Positions 27,397-36,519 are shown, counted from the stretch's first letter. The stretch is 64,000 bases of DNA from GCA-2746365 sp963711255 (GCA_963711255.1 CAVQDO010000007.1:28154-92153), one strand, 5' to 3'. Program-made: numbers and translations. The notes: generated from the sequence alone by a model not told the origin.

Positions 27397-27415
27397 AGCC
27401 CGTTTAACGGGCTTT
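27397..27415 (+). terminator. Rho-independent terminator after DUF4332 gene
   Basis: AGCCCG-TTTAA-CGGGCT followed by five T in the plus orientation, 40 bp after the stop. Confidence 0.85.
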
Positions 27416-27419
27416 TTCT

Positions 27420-27853
27420 ATACCTGCCATTTGTTAAAAGTATTGCATGTTTCAATGCGCACAATAGCGCCGCCACCGGCTTGGCTTCCCTGCATTTTTA
27501 GCCAGTAAGTACGTTAGCGCATACTACACCTCATCCATGTTCTTATAATCAAATACTGCCTGGGATAGCGTTGCAGACAGCAGTTTGATTCCTTAACGGG
27601 AATAAAACAGCTATTCCCGTGAAGCAGGTGAATTGTAGTAATGCTAGTAGTGTTAAACAATGCTGGTATGGACAAGTTAACAAAGAATTAACAAAAATTA
27701 ATTTTACGTTTGGCTATAAGCCGCGATATGTTAATATTTGCCACATCTTGTTGAGCAGGGAATGTTTACATTTGTTAACGTTTGCCTTATTTATTGCTGT
27801 CATTTATGTGGCAACATTAATTAACACAATAAAGATTTTAAGGGGTACATGTT
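27420..27853 (+). other. 434-bp intergenic region before the CHASE2 signalling genes
   Basis: No convincing gene. The last 200 bp are AT-rich and carry several GTTAAC-type words (GACAAGTTAAC, GAATTAAC, TTTGTTAACG), perhaps sites for the downstream response regulator. A leader with AGGGG leads into the TTG start at 27854. Confidence 0.6.
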
Positions 27854-28573
27854 TTGCGTATAGGTTTACTGGAAGACGATACAAGTCAAATCGAATTGAT
27901 CAGCCTGTGGGCAAAAGAAGCGGGCGATCAATTACAGCCGTATACAACCGGTAAAAGCTTTCGAGAAGCAATGAGCAGTGAAAGTTTTGACCTTCTGGTT
28001 CTTGACTGGCATTTGCCCGATACCACAGGCATCGATGAACTTGACTGGTTACGCGGTGAAATGGCCTCTACTACACCGGTAATTTTTATTACCAGCCGTG
28101 ACAGTGAAGAAAGTGTGGTCGAAGCGCTTGATCACGGCGCGGATGATTACATGGTAAAGCCGGTTAAAAAAGGCGTCACCCTGGCACGCATCAAAGCATT
28201 GCAGCGGCGTAATAATATTGGTGCCGGTACTGCCGACGATAAGGCAGATGAAGTACCAGCACTGCCTGAAATTGAAAACTTTGGCCAGTTTTCAGTAAAC
28301 AACCAGGAACACAGTATTTCGGTTAATAGTGAAGCCGTAAAATTAACCAATAAAGAATTTGAGCTGGCAGCCTACTTATTTCGCAATGCAGGTTGCCTGG
28401 TATCGCGCGATTACCTGATGGAAACAATATGGGGAACACGTGCTGATCTTAATACACGTACGGTCGATACACATATCAGCCGGATCCGTTCCAAGCTGGG
28501 TATCAACCCGGCGGCCGGCTGGCAGCTAAGCAGTATTTATCAACGCGGTTATCGTTTGTCAAAGGTATCTTAA
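27854..28573 (+). CDS. OmpR-family response regulator
   Basis: 239 residues starting at TTG (27854), because the only nearby ATG (27849) runs into a stop after four codons and AGGGG is well spaced. Receiver domain with acidic pair (EDD, 7-9), phospho-acceptor D51 (LVLDWHLPD) and Lys in YMVKPV; winged-helix effector domain from about residue 135 (LTNKEFELAAYLFRNAGCLV; RTVDTHISRIRSKLGI). Followed by a LysM-FecR protein and a CHASE2 kinase in the same direction, so it is the likely partner of that kinase. Confidence 0.92.
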   Translation: MRIGLLEDDTSQIELISLWAKEAGDQLQPYTTGKSFREAMSSESFDLLVLDWHLPDTTGIDELDWLRGEMASTTPVIFITSRDSEESVVEALDHGADDYMVKPVKKGVTLARIKALQRRNNIGAGTADDKADEVPALPEIENFGQFSVNNQEHSISVNSEAVKLTNKEFELAAYLFRNAGCLVSRDYLMETIWGTRADLNTRTVDTHISRIRSKLGINPAAGWQLSSIYQRGYRLSKVS

Positions 28574-28585
28574 GAGTAAATTTTA

Positions 28586-29683
28586 ATGTCACGTTTTATA
28601 ACTTCATTATTACTAATGACTGCATTATTCTTTTCAATGTCTGTTTCCGCAGAAGAAGAATACTGGGAATATACTTTTCGCCCTGGCGACAGCATATGGA
28701 AAATCGCAGATAAATACACTAACTCGGTAAACAACTGGAATGAAATTCGAAAACTGAACGAAATACGCCAGGGGCCTGATCGTAAAATACGTCCGGGAAC
28801 TCGCATTATTATTCCCGTTTCAATGTTAAAACTGCAACCATCACCGGCAATAGTCATCGCTATCGATGGTGATGCTGAGCTGATACGTGCCAATGGCACT
28901 ACATCCGGTATCAAAGTTGGCGACAAACTTTATAGTGGAGATCGTGTTGTCACTGCAGAAAAACAAAGCCTGCGCATGCAGTTCGCTGACAAATCCGAGT
29001 TACAGGTTTTGCAGAACAGTGAAGTCATACTCGATAAACTCAGCCATCATAAAAATACCGGCATGGTGGATACCCGTATTCGCCTGAACAGCGGTAGTGT
29101 CAATACCTGGGTTGAAAAGCAGCAACCGGACAGCCGTTATGAAATTCGTACACCGTCAGCGGTAACCGCTGTCAGGGGTACCGCATTCAGGATATCCGCT
29201 GATGACGAGATTGTCAGCCGAACCGAGGTTACCGAAGGGATCGTCGCAGTTACCGCGGGCGAGTCAGAAAAAAATGTACCTGACGGTTACGGTATTGTTG
29301 CAGAAAAAGATAAGCCGTTGCCCGAACCGGTTAAACTGCTGCCAGCACCGCCGTTAAGTATTACTTATTCCTCGGATCAAACAGAAGCGAAGGTATCATG
29401 GACAGCGCTGGACGGCGCACAATATTACCGCTACCAGTTAGCTTCCGATAAGGATTTTAATCAGCTGCTTGTCGATTCGAAAACAAAGCACAATGCACTG
29501 GAATTTGACCAGCTTGACCCAGGGCATTATTATCTTCGTGTTCGCGGTGTTGATCAGTTAAAACTGGAAGGACTGGATTCTGTGACCGATTTTAAGATTA
29601 ATGAACCGCCGCCAGTCGTTGAAGATGATTCCTACTGGAAAGTTATTATGGGCATAGGAATAGTTACACTCCTGCTTATATAA
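28586..29683 (+). CDS. LysM-FecR domain envelope protein
   Basis: 365 residues: signal peptide (about 1-22), LysM-like peptidoglycan-binding domain (YTFRPGDSIWKIADKYTNSV), FecR domain (GDKLYSGDRVVTAEKQSLRM, then RTPSAVTAVRGTAFRI), a fibronectin-III-like segment (ITYSSDQTEAKVSWTALDG), and a short C-terminal hydrophobic end (IMGIGIVTLLLI). It sits between the response regulator (12 bp) and the CHASE2 kinase (55 bp). FecR-LysM proteins often neighbour CHASE2 proteins; a cell-wall-associated signal input is inferred. Confidence 0.88.
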   Translation: MSRFITSLLLMTALFFSMSVSAEEEYWEYTFRPGDSIWKIADKYTNSVNNWNEIRKLNEIRQGPDRKIRPGTRIIIPVSMLKLQPSPAIVIAIDGDAELIRANGTTSGIKVGDKLYSGDRVVTAEKQSLRMQFADKSELQVLQNSEVILDKLSHHKNTGMVDTRIRLNSGSVNTWVEKQQPDSRYEIRTPSAVTAVRGTAFRISADDEIVSRTEVTEGIVAVTAGESEKNVPDGYGIVAEKDKPLPEPVKLLPAPPLSITYSSDQTEAKVSWTALDGAQYYRYQLASDKDFNQLLVDSKTKHNALEFDQLDPGHYYLRVRGVDQLKLEGLDSVTDFKINEPPPVVEDDSYWKVIMGIGIVTLLLI

Positions 29684-29738
29684 ACGAAACTTTTAGATAC
29701 TTCGTCGTTAAGCAGGGTGACCTTTTGAAGTTGATGCA

Positions 29739-32399
29739 GTGAAGCTCAATAAATCCGCGATAAAAAGATCAGGCCTGCAATCGGGTACCGGGGAGCACAT
29801 CGTACTGGTGTTGCTGCTGACCCTGGCAGCGGCAATATTTGTACAGAACGATGTGCTCTGGCGCTGGGACAACCTGCTTTATGATGCACAGCTGTCGTTC
29901 TGGTCACGCAGTGTCTCTGATGACATTGTCATTATCGCCATTGATGATGAAAGCCTAAACGAAATAGGGCGCTGGCCCTGGCCAAGATCAACCCACGCAA
30001 AATTGATCAATCAGCTGGAAAAGGAATCACCGAAAGTTATCGGGCTCGATATCATTTTCAATGAGCACGACAGCAATAACCCGATATCCGATGTGCTACT
30101 GGCTCGTGCCATGCGTGCCAGCGGCAAAGTGGTGCTGCCTCTATTCATGTCGCAGGAAAGCACTAACTCCTATCCCATCGAAGCATTACCTTTACCCGTA
30201 TTTACCACCAATGCTGCTGCCCTGGGTCATGTGCATATCGATATCGGCGATGACGGTATTGCGCGCAGAGTTTTTCTTCGAGAAGGCATAGGCGAACCGC
30301 ACTGGCCGCATTACAGCCTTGCCATGTTAAGTGTTATTGACACAGCGGTTGAGTTTGCGCCCTACAAAACAGCTGATGAGCCAGCGCAGCAATATTCGTT
30401 AATGCACTGGTCACGCAAATACCCGTTCCTGATTCCTTACGCCGGGCCGCCCGGGCATTTCCAGCATATTGGTTATTCACAGGTGCTGGCCGGGCAATAC
30501 CCGAAAGACCTGTTTCGGGACAAAATCGTTCTCGTCGGCACTACCGCAGAAGGCCTGGGTGACGCACTGCCAACACCATTGTCCGGCAATGGCGGCGTTA
30601 TGTCAGGCGTGGAAATTATTGCCAATGTGATGGATGCGATACGCAATAATATTCGTATCACCGAAATACCGCATCACTGGCTGATGCTTATCAGCATTTT
30701 ACTGGTAGCACTGCCGGTACTGGTTTATCCCTATGTTAATCCCTCAGTGACCCTGCTGGTTCTGTTCAGTATCGTCGGGTCTACGTTACTGGCCGTGGCA
30801 TTGCTGCTGTGGCTGGTCGGTATCTGGCTGCCGGTATCAAGCATACTACTGTTCCAGTTTATCAGTTACCCGTTATGGAGCTGGCGCAGGCTGGAACTGG
30901 CAATGCGGCATATTAATGCCGAACTTAACCAGTTAACCGCACAGCAAAAAACATTGAGTCTGCACCGCAACCGTAACATTTCGGATGAAATTCGTTTTAT
31001 TGCACAGTTCGTTCCCATCAAAGGCTGGGTGTTGCAGGATGAACATGGCAAAGCAATCATCGAAGAAGGTTCCGTGCCGCTGTGTCATTTAAGCCAGGTC
31101 AGCACACAGGTCTGGAGCATCGATGGTTACCGTTACTGGACACGCATACCTTACAACAATAAACCATGTTTACTGGGTCTAAGCCTGGGTGCGGATTCGA
31201 TTATCACTGATGAGGAAACACGCTTATTAAACAGCCTGATCAAAACACCGTTAACAGAAGAAACCAGTCATAATGCTTATGTCGAAGATGTGCTACAGAC
31301 TAAAATCGAACAGGTTCAGGCGGCCGGTATTGAATACGAAAAGCTGAGGCGCATCATTGATGATAGTCTCTCCGGCATGGCAGACGGGGTACTGATATGC
31401 AGCAGCCGAGGACAGGTGATGCTGTCTAACCGCCGCGCCGGCTGGTATTTATATGGCGATGATAATGCCGACATTAACGGCCAGTCATTAAATACTATTT
31501 TGAAACTTGTGCGCCCGCAGGACGGTGAAAACTGGAAGGCTTTATTGCAGCGGGTTATGTTCAGGCAGGAGCGTGTATTAGCTAACGCACAGCATGAAGC
31601 CGGCCGCGATCTAATGGTAGAAATAAGCCCGCTGCGTATCATCGGTGATGAACTCGATGGCTTTGTCGTCAACTTATCCGATATCAGCCGTCTAAAAGCC
31701 AGCGAACATAAACGCAATGAAGTGCTTAACTTCCTGTCACACGATTTACGTTCACCGCTGTCATCGATGATAGCCATGATCGAACTGACAAAAAACAGGG
31801 ACAGCATTGAAGAGATTCGCGGCATGCTGCTGAACATGGAAAAAAACACCCATAAAACACTGCACCTTGCCGAACAGTTTTTGCAGCTGTCACGCGCCAA
31901 TACCGCTGAAAACCTGAAGTTTTTCGATATCGATTTTAACAGCGTGGTGTTAAATGCAGTCGACCAGCTATGGGCCTTATCAAACAAGGCGAAAGTCAGT
32001 ATTAAATACGAGTTTGAGCAGGAAGAACTGTGGACACAGGGAGAGCCTGATCTGCTGGAACGCACCATCGTTAACCTGCTGTCCAATGCAATTAAACACA
32101 GCGCAGCCGGTTCTGAAGTTAACATTGCCGTGTCCAGCAACATGGATGAAATCAGCTGCTGTGTTATCGATCATGGCTCCGGTATTTCGATGGAAGAACT
32201 GCCGCACCTGTTTGAAATGTTTCGCCGCACACAAAATACTGATGTAACGCGCAAGCAGGGTATCGGTCTTGGCCTGGCTTTTGTCGATGCTGTTGCTAAA
32301 CGTCATTCAGGCTTTGTCGATGTTGAAAGCAGGCTGGGTGAAGGCTCAAGTTTCTGCCTGAAAATTCCTAAAATAGAACCGGCAGAACCGGTTGAATAA
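29739..32399 (+). CDS. CHASE2-domain sensor histidine kinase
   Basis: 886 residues from GTG (no strong ribosome site). N-terminal membrane helix, extracytoplasmic CHASE2 domain (about 55-310; VIIAIDDESLNEIGRWPWPR and VIGLDIIFNEHDS are its hallmark), three membrane helices (about 315-390), PAS domain (about 550-650), HisKA (LNFLSHDLRSPLSSMIAMIE) and HATPase (NLLSNAIKHS; GIGLGLAFVDAVAKRHSG). It would phosphorylate the OmpR-type regulator at 27854. The stimulus is unknown; the FecR-LysM protein between them may be part of the sensor. Confidence 0.92.
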   Translation: MKLNKSAIKRSGLQSGTGEHIVLVLLLTLAAAIFVQNDVLWRWDNLLYDAQLSFWSRSVSDDIVIIAIDDESLNEIGRWPWPRSTHAKLINQLEKESPKVIGLDIIFNEHDSNNPISDVLLARAMRASGKVVLPLFMSQESTNSYPIEALPLPVFTTNAAALGHVHIDIGDDGIARRVFLREGIGEPHWPHYSLAMLSVIDTAVEFAPYKTADEPAQQYSLMHWSRKYPFLIPYAGPPGHFQHIGYSQVLAGQYPKDLFRDKIVLVGTTAEGLGDALPTPLSGNGGVMSGVEIIANVMDAIRNNIRITEIPHHWLMLISILLVALPVLVYPYVNPSVTLLVLFSIVGSTLLAVALLLWLVGIWLPVSSILLFQFISYPLWSWRRLELAMRHINAELNQLTAQQKTLSLHRNRNISDEIRFIAQFVPIKGWVLQDEHGKAIIEEGSVPLCHLSQVSTQVWSIDGYRYWTRIPYNNKPCLLGLSLGADSIITDEETRLLNSLIKTPLTEETSHNAYVEDVLQTKIEQVQAAGIEYEKLRRIIDDSLSGMADGVLICSSRGQVMLSNRRAGWYLYGDDNADINGQSLNTILKLVRPQDGENWKALLQRVMFRQERVLANAQHEAGRDLMVEISPLRIIGDELDGFVVNLSDISRLKASEHKRNEVLNFLSHDLRSPLSSMIAMIELTKNRDSIEEIRGMLLNMEKNTHKTLHLAEQFLQLSRANTAENLKFFDIDFNSVVLNAVDQLWALSNKAKVSIKYEFEQEELWTQGEPDLLERTIVNLLSNAIKHSAAGSEVNIAVSSNMDEISCCVIDHGSGISMEELPHLFEMFRRTQNTDVTRKQGIGLGLAFVDAVAKRHSGFVDVESRLGEGSSFCLKIPKIEPAEPVE

Positions 32400-32509
32400 T
32401 ACCTGTTCGTGTAAGCTGACAGCAGGCCAAAATAACGGCTTAAAGTATCGAGCCCAAAACTGCTGGCTAATACATATTAGTTAATACTAATTTAATACAG
32501 GCATCGCTG

Positions 32510-32550
32510 TTGATTTCAATCAAAGCAACCCCCACCATTAGTCATATACT
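32510..32550 (+). promoter_or_regulatory. FNR-type site with -10 box upstream of cbpA
   Basis: TTGAT-TTCA-ATCAA (32510-32523) is a perfect match to the FNR/ANR consensus. TATACT at 32545-32550 can serve as -10, which puts the centre of the site about 41 bp before the start of transcription, the standard activating position. Suggests cbpA-cbpM is induced when oxygen is low. Inference; no start site is mapped. Confidence 0.7.
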
Positions 32551-32606
32551 TACCTTACGTTCAGGCTATTATTCTAGCCAGGCGTTTTAAGCCTTGAGGG
32601 GTTACA

Positions 32607-33497
32607 ATGGATTTTAAAGATTACTACGACATCATGGGTGTTAAACGCGATGCCAGTCAGGACGAGATAAAACGAGCTTACCGAAAACTGGCACGAAAAT
32701 ATCACCCGGATGTGAGTAAAGAATCGAATGCAGAAATTCGTTTCAAAGAAGTCGGTGAGGCTTATGAAGTGCTCAAAGACCCGGAGAAACGCGCTGCCTA
32801 TGATCAGTTAGGTGCAAACTACAAAGCCGGTCAGGACTTCGATCCACCACCAAACTGGGATGCCGGTTTTGAATTCAGCGGTGGCGGTTTTACCGACGGC
32901 GATGCTTCGGCTTACAGCAGTTTTTTTGAATCATTATTTGGCGCTGGTGGTGGCCGTGGCGCTGGACCAGCCTATAGCGGTCGTAGCCAGCGAGGTTTTC
33001 AGATGCCGGGTGAAGACCATCATGCCAAGGTTTTAATCGACCTCGAAGATGCCTTCCACGGTGCGACTCGAAGTATTGCACTGAATTCGCCGCAACTGGA
33101 TAACAGTGGACACGTGGTGACTAAACAGCGCACACTAAGCGTTAAAATACCAAAAGGCGTAAAACAGGGGCAGCGTATTCGCCTTACAGGGCAGGGCTCT
33201 CCCGGCGCTGGTGGTGGCCGTGCTGGTGATCTTTACCTGGAAATTGAGTTTAAGCCGCACCAGATTTATCGTGTCGATGGCGCAGACATTTATATTGATC
33301 TGCCAATAACACCGTGGGAAGCTGCACTGGGTGCAACAGTAAAAGTACCTACACCTGCTGGTTCGGTTGATCTTAAAATACCAAAAGGCACCGCGAGTGG
33401 TAAAAAACTGCGCATGAAAGAGCGCGGTATACCCGGTAAGTCTGCAGGCAATCTTTACGTGGTTCCGCAAATCACCCTGCCACCGGCGGATGACTGA
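32607..33497 (+). CDS. cbpA: DnaJ-class curved-DNA-binding chaperone CbpA, C-terminus frameshifted
   Basis: 296 residues as read: J domain (about 4-70 with the HPD motif in KYHPDVSK), Gly/Phe-rich region (about 90-130), then the two DnaJ C-terminal beta domains; no zinc finger, as in CbpA. The frame stops at 33495-33497. One base skipped near 33486-33492 continues it as TDAAIAMYRKMEREQAYNPR and ends SKLGV with a stop at 33568-33570, resembling the CbpA tail (FDPRKDWG-like). That stop overlaps the cbpM start as TAATG, the expected coupling. The true gene is probably 32607-33570. Confidence 0.9.
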   Translation: MDFKDYYDIMGVKRDASQDEIKRAYRKLARKYHPDVSKESNAEIRFKEVGEAYEVLKDPEKRAAYDQLGANYKAGQDFDPPPNWDAGFEFSGGGFTDGDASAYSSFFESLFGAGGGRGAGPAYSGRSQRGFQMPGEDHHAKVLIDLEDAFHGATRSIALNSPQLDNSGHVVTKQRTLSVKIPKGVKQGQRIRLTGQGSPGAGGGRAGDLYLEIEFKPHQIYRVDGADIYIDLPITPWEAALGATVKVPTPAGSVDLKIPKGTASGKKLRMKERGIPGKSAGNLYVVPQITLPPADD

Positions 33498-33569
33498 TGC
33501 AGCCATAGCAATGTATCGTAAAATGGAACGTGAACAGGCGTATAACCCACGCAGTAAACTGGGAGTGTA

Positions 33570-33920
33570 ATGACTATGACGCAAAACATGAAACCTGAAA
33601 CACTGACTGGCATTCTGCTTGATGAACAGGCCGAGCTGTCGTTGAATGAACTCAGCAGGGCCTGCTCCAGTTCGGCAGAGCGGATTATCGCACTGGTGGA
33701 AGAAGGTGCACTGGAACCGAGAGGGGCTATCAGTCATCAGCAGCAGACGCAGTGGCGATTTTCCTGTAGCAGCCTGAAAAAGGCACGTACAGCAGTGCGC
33801 CTGCAGCAGGACCTTGGCATTAACCTTGCCGGCGTAGCACTGGCCATTGACCTGCTTGATGAAATCGAAAGCTTACGAAGCCGCCTGGCACAATTAAGCA
33901 ATGAATCGACAAAATTTTAA
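33570..33920 (+). CDS. cbpM: CbpM-like chaperone modulator
   Basis: 116 residues. CbpM-type MerR-like fold: LDEQAELSLNELSRACSSSA, an EEGALEPRG hinge, then SSLKKARTAVRLQQDLGINL and a C-terminal coiled helix. CbpM binds the J domain of CbpA and blocks its activity. Directly follows cbpA, with a TAATG overlap if the cbpA frame is corrected. GGGAG precedes the ATG; a second ATG two codons later is possible. Confidence 0.88.
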   Translation: MTMTQNMKPETLTGILLDEQAELSLNELSRACSSSAERIIALVEEGALEPRGAISHQQQTQWRFSCSSLKKARTAVRLQQDLGINLAGVALAIDLLDEIESLRSRLAQLSNESTKF

Positions 33921-34005
33921 CGAGATAGTGATATAAATTATTTAACTGCACTTATAACGTTATACAATGGCCGTATAACTAGTCAGATGTAACCGAGGGA
34001 ATATA

Positions 34006-34530
34006 ATGAAAAAAAACAACCCTGTAGATCCACTCGATGCCATGGGCGCTGCCTATGAAACCATGTACGAACGTGTTGCAGAAAGCCTGAAAAATGTCAA
34101 AGAACACACCGGCCCGGTACTGCACAAATTCATTGAAGAAGCCAGGGACAAAGCGGTTACCCTGGATGAACTTACCGAAGAAGATGCTGAAAAACTCACC
34201 GTCTGGCTGAAACGCGATCTGGATGATGCCATTGATCACCTGGCAGAAACGGACGATGAACTGAAAGACTGGCTGGGCTTCGAAACCACAGTAATCGAAA
34301 GCGCCTTCCTGCACATGCTGCTGGATACCGCCGACCAGACCACTCTCGAACTGCTGCGTATGAAAGAAAACGCCAAGCTGCCTTCCGATTACCATACCGG
34401 CGAAATCACCGGCCCGGGAAGCCTGATCTGTGACGAGTGTGGCGAAAAACTGCACTTTCACAAAGCCGGCCATATTCCCCCATGCCCGAAATGCCACGGC
34501 ACGCTTTATCATCGCATATTGATCGAATAA
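34006..34530 (+). CDS. YbeL-like zinc-ribbon protein (DUF1451)
   Basis: 174 residues: a long helical N-terminal part (about 10-125) and a C-terminal zinc ribbon with CDECGEKLHF and CPKCHGTLYHR, so four cysteines in two CxxC pairs. This is the DUF1451/YbeL layout found in gammaproteobacteria. GAGGG precedes the start. Function of the family is not established. Monocistronic in appearance. Confidence 0.88.
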   Translation: MKKNNPVDPLDAMGAAYETMYERVAESLKNVKEHTGPVLHKFIEEARDKAVTLDELTEEDAEKLTVWLKRDLDDAIDHLAETDDELKDWLGFETTVIESAFLHMLLDTADQTTLELLRMKENAKLPSDYHTGEITGPGSLICDECGEKLHFHKAGHIPPCPKCHGTLYHRILIE

Positions 34531-34568
34531 AGCGGTTTAGTACTTAAATACCTGTATATAACAGTGCA

Positions 34569-34595
34569 CACTGCGCAGAATAATTCTGCACAGTG
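34569..34595. terminator. Hairpin between zinc-ribbon and mutarotase genes
   Basis: CACTG-C-GCAGAA/TTCTGC-A-CAGTG, a 12-bp stem with one mismatch and a 3-nt loop, 40 bp after the stop. There is no T-run after it, so termination is only suspected. Confidence 0.4.
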
Positions 34596-34657
34596 CGTGA
34601 TTAATCAGTAATCACAAGTCATAATCAATCACAATAATTCAGCACGGAAAACATCCC

Positions 34658-35527
34658 ATGAAACTGGAACACCTGAACGAGAACCACGGCCTTAAAACCA
34701 GCAAACATCACCTTTGCTTTACTGCAGGTAAAGGCGATATTCCTTTGATCGAAGTACAGAATGAACACGCAAAGGCGGTTATCAGTCTGCAGGGTGCGCA
34801 GGTGCTTAGCTGGATACCCAATGGCGAGGAAGAAGTGATATGGGTTTCGGACGAGGCAAAATTCGCGAAGGGCAAGTCTGTACGCGGCGGCATTCCTATC
34901 TGCTGGCCATGGTTCGGTGCGCATGAGTCCAATCCAGCATTTCCCGCACACGGTTTTGCGCGTACCACCATGTGGCAAATTTCCTGTACCGAAGAACTGG
35001 ATGATGGCAGTACACGCATTACCTTTCTCACCAGTCCGCTGCCGGAAACGAAAGACATGTGGCCGGCGGATTGCAGTGTGCAGTATCAGTTGACTATTGG
35101 CTCAAAGCTGGAAATGGAACTGATTACCCACAACAATGGCGAGCAGGCATTCACCATCGGCCAGGCGCTGCATACCTATTTCAATGTCGGCGATATCAGC
35201 GATGTTTTAGTGCACGGTCTCGACGAAGCGAGTTATCTCGACAAGCTTGAAAACTTCGAACAGAAAGTCCAGCACGGTCCGGTTTTGATTAACGAAGAAG
35301 TCGATCGAATTTATATCGATACCACCTGCGATTGTGTGATTGAAGATAAATCGCTAAAGCGAAATATCGTTATTAACAAGTGCGGCAGTCACTCGACAGT
35401 GGTCTGGAACCCGTGGCAGGAAACCGCCGAAAAAATGGGTGACCTGGGCGAAGAGGGTTATAAGAAAATGCTATGCGTCGAAAGCTGCAATGCAGCTACC
35501 GATGTCATAACTATCGAAGCCGGGTAA
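34658..35527 (+). CDS. D-hexose-6-phosphate mutarotase (aldose 1-epimerase family)
   Basis: 289 residues, YeaD type. Conserved blocks: SLQGAQVLSWIPNGEEEVIW, GGIPICWPWFGAHESN, HGFARTTMWQ, TIGQALHTYF (general-acid His) and VWNPWQETAEKM (catalytic Glu). It interconverts the anomers of hexose 6-phosphates. Single gene with no evident operon; a hairpin lies downstream. Confidence 0.93.
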   Translation: MKLEHLNENHGLKTSKHHLCFTAGKGDIPLIEVQNEHAKAVISLQGAQVLSWIPNGEEEVIWVSDEAKFAKGKSVRGGIPICWPWFGAHESNPAFPAHGFARTTMWQISCTEELDDGSTRITFLTSPLPETKDMWPADCSVQYQLTIGSKLEMELITHNNGEQAFTIGQALHTYFNVGDISDVLVHGLDEASYLDKLENFEQKVQHGPVLINEEVDRIYIDTTCDCVIEDKSLKRNIVINKCGSHSTVVWNPWQETAEKMGDLGEEGYKKMLCVESCNAATDVITIEAG

Positions 35528-35590
35528 AGAGCATCATTTATGGGTGCAGTACGTGGTTAATCGAACTTAATTATTTCCTGTACCCTGGCC

Positions 35591-35634
35591 GTTGTTCGCG
35601 GAATAAATTATTCAGCCTGTCCCTAGGCTTCACC
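35591..35634. repeat. Dispersed repeat, copy A
   Basis: The segment from GTTGTTCGCGGA to CTTCACC is found again with three changes at 46431-46457 (core TTATTCAGCCTGTCCCTA). The two copies lie in intergenic DNA of the repeat-rich region. Origin unknown. Confidence 0.7.
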
Positions 35635-35651
35635 ACTTCGTGGCTTACGTG

Positions 35652-35674
35652 AAAAATTGTTGCAAACAATTTTT
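35652..35674. terminator. AT-rich hairpin, possible bidirectional terminator
   Basis: AAAAATTGTT-GCA-AACAATTTTT, a perfect 10-bp stem with a T-run on each strand. It lies between the mutarotase gene and the convergent cytochrome gene. Confidence 0.55.
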
Positions 35675-35696
35675 TCCGCTCCTACGTCGTCGGTAC

Positions 35697-35724
35697 TGTA
35701 GGAGCGCTTTTCAAAGCGCGATTT
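35697..35724 (+). repeat. REP-like repeat (GTAGGAGCGCTTTTCAAAGC type), copy 1
   Basis: TGTAGGAGCGCTTTTCAAAG followed by CGCGATT; the inner part AGCGCTTTTCAAAGCGC is palindromic. An inverse copy lies at 38069-38095, and a diverged one near 37934. Typical of intergenic REP elements in pseudomonads and relatives. Confidence 0.75.
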
Positions 35725-35838
35725 CTATCAGGTTACACCCGCATCAGCTCAGAATTAATTACCTTCGAGATGCCAGGCTTTATGCGATAAAATACTTTAA
35801 CAATACTATTTAAGATATTGATTAATAGATTAATTAAT

Positions 35839-36519
35839 CTAAAGCCTTGAAAGATAATCCGCAACCGCATCCAGCTCTTCATTTGACAGCGCCTTAACTT
35901 CAACCACCATCGCTTCGTTTGCATTTTCACGATAACCGTCGCGTATCCATTTTAGCTGGCGGAGCAGGTAAGCATGGTGCTGGCCTTTCAGGCTGGGGAA
36001 AAAGGCCTCGTTATTACCCTGGGCCTTATCGCCATGGCACTGCAGGCAGCGTTTCTGGTAAATGCCTTTACCCAGCTCAACCTGCTTGCCATCGCCCATA
36101 CCAGGCGTTGGATCTTTCTCCATGCTGGCAATATAAGCGGTGACGTCACTGATGCCCTGCATGCCGCCAATTGATTCCGGGTCGGTAAACGGATACATGG
36201 TCGGGTTATCACGATGTTTATTGCGAATGTCAGACAGTTGCTTAATCAGAACATTACGGTGTTGCCCGGCAATCACCGGAAAACTGCCATCCGGTTTGCC
36301 CCAGCCATTTTTCATGTGGCAACTGGCGCATAAAGGATAGATCTTTTTGCCATTGTCGACATCGGCTGTCAGAGCCAGTGCTTCGGTAATATCTTTCTCA
36401 ATAACTTGCTCAGTGTTTGACATAGCACAAGGAGTTATAAAAACTGCTAATGCTAGAATGGCGCCCGTTACGGTACGCTGAAACAGGCGGGTGCGTTGCT
36501 TCAAATGTCTTAAAATCAT
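35839..36519 (-). CDS. Cytochrome c4-like dihaem protein
   Basis: 226 residues when started at the ATG at 36517-36519, giving a signal peptide (TGAILALAVFITPCAMS). The open frame extends to 36780, but that part overlaps the divergent gene and looks non-coding; an ATG at 36547-36549 is an alternative. Two haem sites, CASCH (64-68) and CLQCH (about 160), each in a c4-type repeat with downstream Met candidates. A periplasmic electron carrier to terminal oxidases. Followed downstream by an intergenic REP region; no partner oxidase nearby. Confidence 0.88.
   Translation of the reverse strand: MILRHLKQRTRLFQRTVTGAILALAVFITPCAMSNTEQVIEKDITEALALTADVDNGKKIYPLCASCHMKNGWGKPDGSFPVIAGQHRNVLIKQLSDIRNKHRDNPTMYPFTDPESIGGMQGISDVTAYIASMEKDPTPGMGDGKQVELGKGIYQKRCLQCHGDKAQGNNEAFFPSLKGQHHAYLLRQLKWIRDGYRENANEAMVVEVKALSNEELDAVADYLSRL

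Noticed and set aside
31316..32143. Open frame of 275 residues antisense to the CHASE2 kinase
   Set aside because: Low-complexity Ser/Arg/Leu product from the opposite strand of conserved kinase motifs.
33979..34512. Open frame of 177 residues antisense to the zinc-ribbon gene
   Set aside because: The plus-strand gene has domain motifs and a ribosome site; the antisense product has neither.
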